Assembly: GCF_014200725.1 (NCBI RefSeq)
Contig: NZ_JACHCL010000002.1
Location: 682,001 to 746,000 of the forward strand
Source: Janthinobacterium silvisoli
Lineage (GTDB): Bacteria > Pseudomonadota > Gammaproteobacteria > Burkholderiales > Burkholderiaceae_D
Direction: 5' to 3'
DNA length: 64,000 nt
Shown: one piece after another, positions 51,601 through 57,411 of the stretch
How the letters are laid out: every line of letters begins with the position of its first letter
Numbering within the stretch: the stretch's first letter is position 1
The notes under the pieces: generated by a model
The model's input: only the letters and a program-made list of their open reading frames with translations
What the model was told of the DNA's origin: nothing
The model's database searches: none
Program-made: the position numbers and the translations under genes

Positions 51601-54600
51601 GTCGAACTCGTCTGGCAATCGCCGGCTTGCAGACAAGCCGGATTGTCTGCGCCCGACGGCACCACGCTATTGGCAAACGTGCCGGCAATGGCCGGCTGCG
51701 CCGTCACGGTCACGCTGGCCGTAGCGCCACCTCCAGCCAGGCCGGCTGGCACGGTACACGTGAGGATATTGCCAACGGGTACCGCGCAGACGGCGGGTGC
51801 TACCGGGGTCACTACCAGGCCCGTCAAATTGGCTGGCAAGGTATCGACCAGTACCACCGGCGCCGTGGTCAGGCCATTGCCGGTGTTGCTCACCGTCAGG
51901 GTCCAGCTCAAGGTGCCGCCGAGATTGACGCTGCTCTTGTCGACCGTCTTGCTGACCGCCACTTTCGGGCTGGTGACGATGGAACTCGTCTGGCAATCAC
52001 TCGCTTGCAGGCAGACCGGGCTATCGGGGCCGGACGGCACCAGGTTGTTGGCCACCGTGCCGGCTATCGTCGGCCGCGCCGTCACGCTGACGCTGGCGCT
52101 CGCACCGGCAGCCAGGCCAGCGGGCACCGTGCAAGTGACGACGTTACCCACAGGTACGGCGCAGATGGTGGGCGCCACCGGCACCACCACCAGGTCGGCC
52201 AGGCCGGCTGGCAAGGTATCGGTCAGGATGATGGGCGACTTGGTGGCGCCATTGCCGGTATTGCTGGCCGTCAGGGTCCAGCTCAGGGTGCCGCCGATAT
52301 TCAGGCTGTTTTTGTCGACGGTCTTGCTGACCGCCACTTTCGGGCTGGTGACGGTCGTGGTGGTCTGGCAATCGGCAGCCGCGGAGCAGGCAGGACTATC
52401 GGGGCCGGACGGCAGCACGCGGTTGGCCACGTTGGCGCCCTGCGTGGAATGGCCGGTAATGGTTACGCTGAGCACGCCAGTGACGGCTGGCAGCTGGCCG
52501 GCGGGAATGGTGCAGGACTGCGTGCTCGACGTCTGCCAGCTGGCCAGCGGCGGACACGTCACGCCCGGCTGTGCTGTCACGGACGTGACGACCAGATTGG
52601 CCGGCAGGATATCGGCCAGGGTTACCACGCCCTGGTTGGCCACACCGCCGGTGTTGCGGGCCGTGATGGTCCAGGTGATGTCGTCGCCCACATTGGCCGT
52701 GGTCTTGTTGACGCTCTTGCTGACGCGGATATTCGGACCCGGCACCGTCACCATGGCGCTGTTCGGCAAATCATTCGCCACTTCCACCGAAGTGGTGGCG
52801 ATGGTGCTGTTGACCATTGAAACGTTGGTGGCTGGCTGCGTGTATCGCAACGTAAAACTGAGGCTTTGCCCCGCCGCCAGGTTCACTGGCAAACCGGACA
52901 GCACGATAAAACCGGTGACCGCGTTGTAGGCCCCGCTCACCCCAGTCACGCTCACATTGGCCAGGCCGGCCGGCAACTTCAGCGTATAGGTTACGCCCTC
53001 GGCCGTGCCCGGGCCCAGATTGGTATAGGTGACGGTGCCGCTGATGGCGTCGCCCGCATTCGTTACGCTGGGAAAACCATTGAGTGTGGTGGTCACATCG
53101 ACCAGTGGCTTTTGCACGGTGGTGGTGGTCTGGCAATCGCCCGGCAGCAGGCAGACCGCACCGTTGCCGCCGGAAGGCAGCACGCTATTGATGAAACTGC
53201 CATTGAGCGTGACCACAGCGGACACTTTCACCTGGGCTGCGGCGCCCTGCGCCAGCCCGGCCGGTACGCTACAAGTGAGGACATTGCCAACCAGGGCCGA
53301 GCAGGTGGTCGGCGCCGTGGGCGTGACGACGATGCTGCTCAAGTTGCCAGGCAAGCTGTCCGTCAGGATCACCGCGGCCGTGGTTGCCCCCGTGCCGCCA
53401 TTGCTGGCGGCCAGGGTCCATGTCAGGGTATCGCCCACATAGGCACTGGCCTTGTCGACGGTTTTCTTCACGCTCACGAGGGGGCTGACGACACCCAGCG
53501 ATTTGGTGTCGACGTTATTGGCCGGGGTCGGGTCCAGTGTGGCCGAAGCCGCCGTGGTGGTGATCGACAAATTGCCGCTGGCAGGCAGATTGAAGGTCGA
53601 ACTGCAATTGATGCGCGAATTGACGGTAAACGGCACGGCAGCTGCGCTGCAGGTGGCCGTGGCGCCCGCTGGCAAGCCGCTCATCACGCACGTCGGCGCG
53701 ACGGCGGGATCGGGACCGTTATTGGTGCAGACGCCGGTGACGGTGATGCTCTGGCCAGCATTGTAGGGGCCGGCTGGAATTGTCGTGACGGCTTGCATGT
53801 CCGCCTGCAGGCGGCGGTTGCTGATGGTGCACGTCACGGGCGCATCGGGCATCGTCAAGCTGCCCGACACGGTTGCGCCGGTGGCGACAACGGCGGCCGT
53901 ATCGGTGCGCGCGCAACTGTAACTGCTCTGGTACTGGGCCAGACTGGTACCCACGCCCGCTGTTTCCGCCAGGCTCACCGACGTGCCGGACAGTACCGTG
54001 GCGGTAGCAGTCGCGCCATTGCCAGCTGCAGTGCCCAGCGTGCCATTCGCATTCATGATGAACAGGCCGGGGTCGGCCGCTGGCGTGAGCGCCTTGAGCA
54101 CCGTCAGGATATTGGTCTTCGCCGTGGCGGTAGTCGTGCTGCTGTTATTGCTCAGGTCAGTATCCGTTTCGTTGGGCGACACGACCACGCTGGCCGTGTT
54201 GGCGATGCTGGCGACATTGCCTGGCGTGGCGGTGATGCTGATGGTCAGGTAGGCGCCACTGGTGGGAGCGGTGGTGGCCGTATTGGCGGGTAAGCTGCCG
54301 ACCGTAAAATTGATGGTATTGCTGCCCGAACCCGAGCTGGTGCTGCCGCAGGAGGCGCCGCCGCTGGCGGCGCATGTCCAGCTGACATTGCTCAAGCTGG
54401 CGGGCAGCACATCGGAAAAGGTCGCGCCCGTGCCGTTGGCCGGCCCCCGGTTCCACACTTTCACGGTATAGCTCAAAGGCGTGCCGACGACAAACTGGGC
54501 TGGCCCCACCTTGTTGACGGCCAGGTCAGCCTTGCTATTGGTGCAACTGGTATACGAACTGGCCAGACTGGGGTCGCGCAACTGCGCAGCGGGAATGATT

Positions 54601-55340
54601 TCCGTGACGCCGTCAGGACGCGTCCAGCGCATGTGCATGTAATTGATGCCGCCCACGTTATTCCACAGCACACGGGCCAGATAACAGCCACCCGGCGTAG
54701 CGCTATTGAAATTTCCGGACAGATTCTGGAAGTCCGTTTCATTCGCGGAATAATCGGACACACTGCCCACCGGCACGTTATAGGCGGCGCCGCGGTAATT
54801 GGTGGAGTATTGCGTGGAAAAATCCACTTTGACATCATCGTCATGCGCCACGCTGAATTGGTAATTACCGGCCTGCGGAAAGACCACCAGCGAGTACATC
54901 ACGCGGCCCTGTATCCAGTTGCGGCAGGCAGTGAGCGTGCTCTGGCTATCCGTATTGCATAACTGCGCGCCATCGCCGGTGCCGGCGTTGCTCCAATTCA
55001 TCTGCGGCGAGCTGCCCGTACGCGCGGCGTTGAGCGCAGGATTCGCATCGAGCGCCAGCAGGCTGGCCACCCGCGCGCTAGTGCCCGCGTTAAAACTATT
55101 GTCATAATTTGGCGTAGGTGGATTGGCCGGCACGCGTGAAGTACCCCGGTAATCGGACCACAGCACTTGCGCGCCCGCTGGCGCAGCGGCGCCCAGCAGC
55201 ATGCCTGCAAGCAGCAATACAGGCGCATGGCGCCGGCGGTTCAGGGACAAGGCGGCAATGGCCGTACGCAAGCACGAGGCAACTGAAGTAAGGCGCTGGC
55301 GGCTGCGAAGATCAACCGCTCCGTGGAAGAATGTTGTCAT
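42624..55340 (-). CDS. Giant DUF11-repeat surface protein (about 4,238 residues)
   Basis: Start ATG 55340 has GCGGAAAAT upstream; a GTG at 55364 is less likely. The signal peptide ends about residue 57 (AAAPAGAQ). Residues about 60-260 look like a PA14-type carbohydrate-binding module (MYSLVVFPQAGNYQFSVAHDDDVKVDF). Then come 26-28 DUF11-type Ig-like repeats of about 125 residues, each with the pattern K-x-x-D-K ... VGDTLTWT ... N-x-G-x-G ... DTLPAN ... C-x-V-P-A-G-L ... SGPDNPVC. The C-terminus holds an SdrD B-like domain (CIAGKVFVDCNHNHVQDAEELGIPGVRLYMEDG, EF-hand-like D residues) and a low-complexity tail. It should be exported and surface-exposed, an adhesin or fibre. It overlaps the barrel protein gene, indicating a shared mRNA. 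Confidence 0.88.
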   Translation of the reverse strand: MTTFFHGAVDLRSRQRLTSVASCLRTAIAALSLNRRRHAPVLLLAGMLLGAAAPAGAQVLWSDYRGTSRVPANPPTPNYDNSFNAGTSARVASLLALDANPALNAARTGSSPQMNWSNAGTGDGAQLCNTDSQSTLTACRNWIQGRVMYSLVVFPQAGNYQFSVAHDDDVKVDFSTQYSTNYRGAAYNVPVGSVSDYSANETDFQNLSGNFNSATPGGCYLARVLWNNVGGINYMHMRWTRPDGVTEIIPAAQLRDPSLASSYTSCTNSKADLAVNKVGPAQFVVGTPLSYTVKVWNRGPANGTGATFSDVLPASLSNVSWTCAASGGASCGSTSSGSGSNTINFTVGSLPANTATTAPTSGAYLTISITATPGNVASIANTASVVVSPNETDTDLSNNSSTTTATAKTNILTVLKALTPAADPGLFIMNANGTLGTAAGNGATATATVLSGTSVSLAETAGVGTSLAQYQSSYSCARTDTAAVVATGATVSGSLTMPDAPVTCTISNRRLQADMQAVTTIPAGPYNAGQSITVTGVCTNNGPDPAVAPTCVMSGLPAGATATCSAAAVPFTVNSRINCSSTFNLPASGNLSITTTAASATLDPTPANNVDTKSLGVVSPLVSVKKTVDKASAYVGDTLTWTLAASNGGTGATTAAVILTDSLPGNLSSIVVTPTAPTTCSALVGNVLTCSVPAGLAQGAAAQVKVSAVVTLNGSFINSVLPSGGNGAVCLLPGDCQTTTTVQKPLVDVTTTLNGFPSVTNAGDAISGTVTYTNLGPGTAEGVTYTLKLPAGLANVSVTGVSGAYNAVTGFIVLSGLPVNLAAGQSLSFTLRYTQPATNVSMVNSTIATTSVEVANDLPNSAMVTVPGPNIRVSKSVNKTTANVGDDITWTITARNTGGVANQGVVTLADILPANLVVTSVTAQPGVTCPPLASWQTSSTQSCTIPAGQLPAVTGVLSVTITGHSTQGANVANRVLPSGPDSPACSAAADCQTTTTVTSPKVAVSKTVDKNSLNIGGTLSWTLTASNTGNGATKSPIILTDTLPAGLADLVVVPVAPTICAVPVGNVVTCTVPAGLAAGASASVSVTARPTIAGTVANNLVPSGPDSPVCLQASDCQTSSIVTSPKVAVSKTVDKSSVNLGGTLSWTLTVSNTGNGLTTAPVVLVDTLPANLTGLVVTPVAPAVCAVPVGNILTCTVPAGLAGGGATASVTVTAQPAIAGTFANSVVPSGADNPACLQAGDCQTSSTVTSPKVAVSKTVDRTSINIGSSLNWTLTVSNSGNGATTAPVVLSDTLPANLTGLVVTPAAPATCAPVVGNILTCTVPAGLAGGAAASVTVTAQPTIAGTFANSVLPSGPDSPVCLQASDCQTSSTVTSPKVAVTKTVDKSSINLGGSLSWTLTVSNSGSGATTAPVVLVDTLPANLTGLVVTPAAPATCAAVAGNILTCTVPAGLAGGAAASVNVTARPAVAGTFANSVVPSGPDGPLCLAPADCATSSTVTSPSVAVTKTADKSSANLGDTISWTLKAVNSGTGATTGVITLTDTLPVNVSALQILPVAPATCAAVTGNTLTCSVPAGLAGGGGVASIVVKAVANAAGTVANSLLPSGPDNPVCATPADCQTSTNVTSPSVTVKKTADRASVNVGDAITWTLTASNGGTGPTTGIVSLADSLPAGLANIQVTPQAPTTCAAIAGSTLTCSVPAGLAPGASAKVVVKATATLAGAAVNSVLPSGPDNPICAQPADCGTSTTVVKLLVDVTTTLNNFPPNTQPGDLISGVVSYANVGPGAADGVTYSLKLTAGLSGVTVAGASGTYNSGTGVLTLTGLPGSLASGQSTSFTISYTQPANNLSLVTSTIATTSQEVANDLPNTATVSVPGPIIRVTKLADKQVANVGDTVTWTITAVNTGSLANQGVVTLTDILPANVAVTAVTPGAGVSCPPLASWQANSTQACTIAPGQLTPNGSRSITIAARGTLAGSLGNKVLPSGPDNPACAQVSSCQSTTTLLSPQVTVRKSVDKSNINVGDALTWTIAVANNGTGPTAGVVTLTDGLPANLTLSQVLPAAPATCGAPAGSQLVCTVPAGFAAGASLNIVVKGVATAAGAYVNTVLPSGPDNPVCSQVADCSTSSTAVKLLVDVTTTLNGFPGSSNAGDTITGTVSYSNIGPGAAEGLTYSLQLTPGLAGVSVSGVSGSYDAATGLVSFVGLPVTLTAGQGLSFQLRYTQPANNLSTITSRIATSSTEVPNDQPNMATVTTPGSIVRVGKTANKSVANVGEDISWTITASNTGSLANQGVVTLKDILPPNIIVTSVTPDSGVICPPLASWLANSSQSCSIAAGQLAANNGLRKVVLTGHASAGGSLANQVVPSGPDNPACIQASACLSTTNITSPVLALRKTVDKAALNIGDTLAWTVTLANNGTGASTAVATVTDSLPAGLANIVVTPAAPTTCAPVAGNVLSCSVPAGLNAGASASVQISARATVAGSLANSVTVSGPDNPVCLQASDCSTSSTVSSPNLNVAKSVDKQAASVGDTLTWTLSVRNSGSGASTGVVTLTDTLPAGVSNILLAPTAPATCAVPVGNVVTCSVPAGLAAGASASVRLSATATLAGSLNNTLVPAGPDNPVCLQAGDCSTNTVVSALLVDVTTTLNGFPPSSNAGENISGVVTFSNEGAGVAQNVTYSLQLEKGLAGVALSAISGAPGVSGVYNSSTGMYVLSGLPSTLVSGQSTSFRLFYVQPASNNSRITSVISTTSPAVPVGLPKTATTSLPGPLVRVTKTVDKATAAVGDTLSWTITASNTGNLANQGVVTLGDVLPANITVLSVTPDAGVICPALANWTAGSVQSCSVAVGQLAAVNGSRSVRITGRGTAAGALSNRVMPGGTDNPACEQASVCQATTTLSAPNVAVRKSVDKTSLNVGDTVTWTITASNNGTAPTRASIGLTDNLPAGVSNVQVLSTQLASCLPVAGSILSCSVTPGLAPGAVAQVVVSATATAAGTLQNSVLPSGTDNAVCLQAGDCQTTSTVARLLVDVTTSLNGFPGSTTAGVQISGTVSFSNVGPGTADNVTYSLTLAPGLVGVTLSGAAGSYNPASGMLTVTGLPASLAASETHSFTLAYIQPASNISTIVSNIATSSTEVQNDLPNTAIVTMPGAVIRVTKTASVATGKLGDSIVWTITAVNSGGAANQGVVTLADILPANLTVSNVVADAGVTCPPLSSWLASSVQTCSIAAGQLAAVNGTRSIRITASGSAEGSLSNRVVPGGPDHAACAQASDCQSNVVLTGPKVAIKKVASQTAANLGDTLSWTITATNTGSGATRAAIALVDTLPANLASITVNATGATCSSVTGNVLNCSVAAGLNGNGGLASIVVTAKVTQAGVAVNGVVPSGPDAPQCLQPADCQTSTTVSSPSVLVKKVADKATATVGDTVSWTMTAANNGSGATTSPITLSDDLPANLGNITVTPVAPATCAALVGNKLVCTVPAGLAPNAVAAVTVSAIVSSGGSLNNTVVPSGPDAPRCAQASDCTAVTDVAVPAIGASLAVGKVTQLSAQVYNVPYTVVVKNVGKGTTANVQALDSLPATFPEPATCSIVTPPAAPAIAGSKQLPVNPAFNGACNGSDLRLLTGDAALAEGELTVITFTVQVTVQGTPLPQYNNSVFASSVSGATANAGGSISLARTFAARAVAANAPNPVYTPPPGNAVFDASNNAGAYVGTVATAAEVAAMVAKVDPNSNGNASETVGGVPFTGEDTPTPVALQAQVVDVIKSVSSQQQTDASKFEIAYVVQAANRYPAGAPASTMVQVTENLKAAFPAAASVALKPGSLLVTPQPAGATACIANPDFNGVTVFGLLSGKGDLLPQESCSIAFTVVVDFGSVAAIPAVPQLNQVYASTSQSTGTGGFNIGHSYIAGAGGAATPVAPTGALAQGSSANSAVLPATPGATPSSFTPVVFNTQDKPMLLVSKIANKTTAELGDSLQYTIEVKNTGVATAFGVSVLDKLPAGFRYIDGTTTRNNVVQADPGGKPGPQLSFTLESLAPNASITFRYRLRVGVGALQGDGINRAQATSTNGPPSNEARARVKVTGGVFTTDACIAGKVFVDCNHNHVQDAEELGIPGVRLYMEDGTNFTTDVEGKYSYCGITPNSHVIKVDGSTLPRGSRMMEASNRNLGDAHSLFLDTKNGELMRADFIEGSCSAPVLEQVKLRRAQGETRGVEKEKRGGPGQSFSSQPLPAAVPATSPAAGGHHVQ
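43130..54540 (-). repeat. DUF11 tandem-repeat array with A-B-C super-modules
   Basis: Within the giant gene the repeats fall into three types. A begins VDVTTTLNGFP (about 53105, 50085, 48945, 47430, 46275). B begins I/V-R-V-x-K and carries NQGVVTL (about 52720, 49710, 48570, 47040, 45900). C begins V-x-V-x-K-T-V-D-K and carries TLSWTL. They occur as five A-B-C units with 6, 1, 2, 1 and 2 C copies. The C copies at about 50450-52350 are spaced 370-380 bp and are near-identical over long stretches, pointing to recent duplication. Confidence 0.8.
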
Positions 55341-55812
55341 ATTTTCCGCTATGAAATGCTGCACTGTGATTAACAGACATGCATATCAACCTGTCATCTT
55401 GTGACATGACGATATGAACACTTAACAGTTCAAGCGTACGACAATTGAGTTCGGCTTCTTTTGTGCAACACGACTTTAATCATTCGTTGATATTTCACAA
55501 CAAATTCATTGAATTATCATGTAAATAACTATGCTATTTTATTTTTTAGCTATACTGGCCGATCCGAAAGTACACAAAAGATAATACTTTAATAATTAAT
55601 TAAAACTATCGAAAGAATAGTTTTATGTCCATTAAAAAAATTAAAATGTGAATTATCACCAACTAATACAAATAAAATTCATCTACGGTCTTTTTATTCA
55701 CACTCCGAATTATTCAGGTTCGCATCGCCTCATTGACTGAGTTGCCGATTCTTTCGCCACGCCCTGCCGGGCCAATTGCAGAAACGTTTTCCTCACATTC
55801 CAGGCACGGGCA
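55341..55812. promoter_or_regulatory. AT-rich island upstream of the giant surface-protein operon
   Basis: About 400 bp of strongly AT-rich sequence (TAATTAATTAAAA, TTAAAAAAATTAAAATG) in otherwise GC-rich DNA, shared by the leftward operon and the rightward YceI-like gene. It holds a perfect 9-bp inverted repeat, TAAAACTAT and ATAGTTTTA (55601-55609 and 55617-55625, loop CGAAAGA). No gene seen. AT-rich islands of this kind often bind H-NS/MvaT-type silencers, which would fit costly surface proteins (inference). Confidence 0.45.
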
Positions 55813-55905
55813 ATGCTGGCTGAAACAACGCCGTATCGTTTACTATCGGGCCATTGCGCAACGCGCCTTCGCCCTCTGCCTTACGCTACGCCAGGAGTTT
55901 TATCG

Positions 55906-56637
55906 ATGTCCACTGTTCTCCGTTACGTCCTGCCCGCCTGCATCTGCGCCCTGCTTGCCGCCTGCACTGCGCTCACACCGCCACCCGCATTGACTCCGCC
56001 GGCCCCGGCCGCCGCCTTGCCGGCGCCGCCATGGCACGCGCAAGGCGCACGCGTGCTGCAGATCGTCCCACAGCAATCCTTGCTGACCATTACCGTGCGC
56101 CGCAGCGGTCCGCTGGCGCGCCTGGGGCATGACCATGTGATTGCCAGCCATACCTTGCAAGGCACGGTGGCGCCCGCGCTGGGGCGGACCGAGTTCCAGT
56201 TCCGTCTCGATGAATTAAGCGTGGATGAAGAGGGATTGCGGCAAGCGGCCGGGCTGACGACGACGCCGTCAGCCGACGCGATTGCCGGCACGCGCCACAA
56301 TATGCTGGTGCGGGTGCTGGACGCCGAACGCTATCCTGTGGTGCATATCGCCGCGCGGCGCGAGGCCGGCAGCAAGGTGCTGCAGGCCGATATCACCCTG
56401 CATGGCGTGACGCGCACGGTGCCGGTGCCCACCGAGATCGTCGAGGCCGCCGATGGCAGCAAGCTGGAAGCGAGCGGCAAGGTGCTGTTGAAGCAAAGCG
56501 ATTTTGGCATTACGCCGTTTGCCATACTGGGCGGCGCGATGGCCGTGCAAGACCAAATGGAACTGGCTTTCCGCATCACGGCCACCGCCGAAGAAAAACT
56601 CAGCGTGCCAGGATCAGGCGCAAGCCCAGCCCGATGA
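55906..56637 (+). CDS. YceI-family exported lipoprotein
   Basis: 243 residues from ATG 55906 (CAGGAG 8 nt upstream); a start at 55813 would add a non-signal extension and is rejected. The lipobox is in ACICALLAACTAL. After a Pro/Ala-rich spacer comes the YceI fold: LARLGHDHVIASHTLQGTV, FQFRLDELSVDEEGLRQAAG, IAGTRHNMLVRVLDAERYPVVHIAAR, ITLHGVTRTVPVPTEI, LLKQSDFGITPFAILGGAMAVQDQMELAFRI. YceI proteins are beta-barrel lipid or isoprenoid binders; function here unknown. It overlaps the converging LysE gene by 38 bp. Confidence 0.87.
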   Translation: MSTVLRYVLPACICALLAACTALTPPPALTPPAPAAALPAPPWHAQGARVLQIVPQQSLLTITVRRSGPLARLGHDHVIASHTLQGTVAPALGRTEFQFRLDELSVDEEGLRQAAGLTTTPSADAIAGTRHNMLVRVLDAERYPVVHIAARREAGSKVLQADITLHGVTRTVPVPTEIVEAADGSKLEASGKVLLKQSDFGITPFAILGGAMAVQDQMELAFRITATAEEKLSVPGSGASPAR

Positions 56638-57229
56638 AGATGGTGCCGGCCACGCGGTCCAGCCATAGGCCGGCGCCCGGATGGCGGTTAACCCACAGGC
56701 CGATGGCGCCGGAAAAGTAACCCAGCAACCCAAACAGCAGACAAGCCTGAGCCGTAAACACCAGGCCCAGCTGTGCCGTCTGCCAGGCTACGCTGCCGTG
56801 ACCGGCAATCACGAACTGCGGCAGGAACGACAGGAAAAACAGCACGACTTTCGGATTGATACTGTTGGCGAACAATCCCTTGGCAAACAAACGCAGCAGC
56901 GACTCATCGGGCAAGGCGTTGCTGCCATCGACACGCGCACCGCCCCGGCTGCGCAAGGCGCCAAAACCCAGCCACAGCAGATACAGCCCGCCCGCCACTT
57001 TCAGCGCGGTAAAGGCAATCGGCGATGCGGCCAGCAGGGCCGACACGCCCAAGGTCGCCAGCAAGGTGTGCGTGAGGCAGCCCAGCGCGCAGCCCAGGCC
57101 GAATGCCATGCCCTGGCGCCTGCCACGCGACATGCCCACGCCCAGCACCATCAGGTTATCGGGACCGGGACTGGCGGTAATCATCAGGGCCACGCCCAGG
57201 AAAGCTAGTAATTGTTCGGGACTCAGCAT
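56600..57229 (-). CDS. LysE/RhtB-family amino-acid exporter
   Basis: 209 residues from ATG 57229, the usual family size; an in-frame extension to 57307 is rejected. Six TM helices; the family signature near the N-terminus, LAFLGVALMITASPGPDNLMVLGVGMSRGRRQGMAFGLG, is clear, and NPKVVLFFLSFLPQFV is the second conserved block. Inner-membrane exporter of amino acids or homoserine lactone-like compounds; substrate unknown. Monocistronic and divergent from the hybrid kinase. Confidence 0.92.
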   Translation of the reverse strand: MLSPEQLLAFLGVALMITASPGPDNLMVLGVGMSRGRRQGMAFGLGCALGCLTHTLLATLGVSALLAASPIAFTALKVAGGLYLLWLGFGALRSRGGARVDGSNALPDESLLRLFAKGLFANSINPKVVLFFLSFLPQFVIAGHGSVAWQTAQLGLVFTAQACLLFGLLGYFSGAIGLWVNRHPGAGLWLDRVAGTIFIGLGLRLILAR

Positions 57230-57322
57230 GGTGCGCGCTCGAAAATAAAAAGCGCCATGATACTGGATGCGCAGGGCCCAAGGTGACGCAAGGCTGGGAA
57301 AATGCATTTATGACATTCATTT

Positions 57323-57337
57323 GTGTGTGGCACACAC
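57323..57337. promoter_or_regulatory. Inverted repeat upstream of the hybrid kinase gene
   Basis: GTGTGTG and CACACAC flank a single G. It lies 14 bp before a -10-like TAAAAT (57347-57352) and 75 bp before the kinase start, a position fitting an operator. Short alternating GT/CA repeats can also arise by chance. Confidence 0.3.
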
Positions 57338-57411
57338 TTGTCGATTAAAATGGCGTATCTACTGCATAGGGCTTGCCGCTTGCATACCGAGCGCCATTAC
57401 CGACCTGACCG

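Noticed and set aside
42609..52929. Very long open frames on the plus strand opposite the giant gene (over 2,000 codons)
   Set aside because: They are mirror frames produced by the strong codon bias and repeats of the minus-strand gene. Their translations are Arg/Gly/Ala/His-rich without domains, signal peptides or ribosome sites.
43130..54540. Regularly spaced repeats as a CRISPR array
   Set aside because: The repeat unit is about 375 bp, coding and in frame; no 25-40-bp repeats with unique spacers exist.
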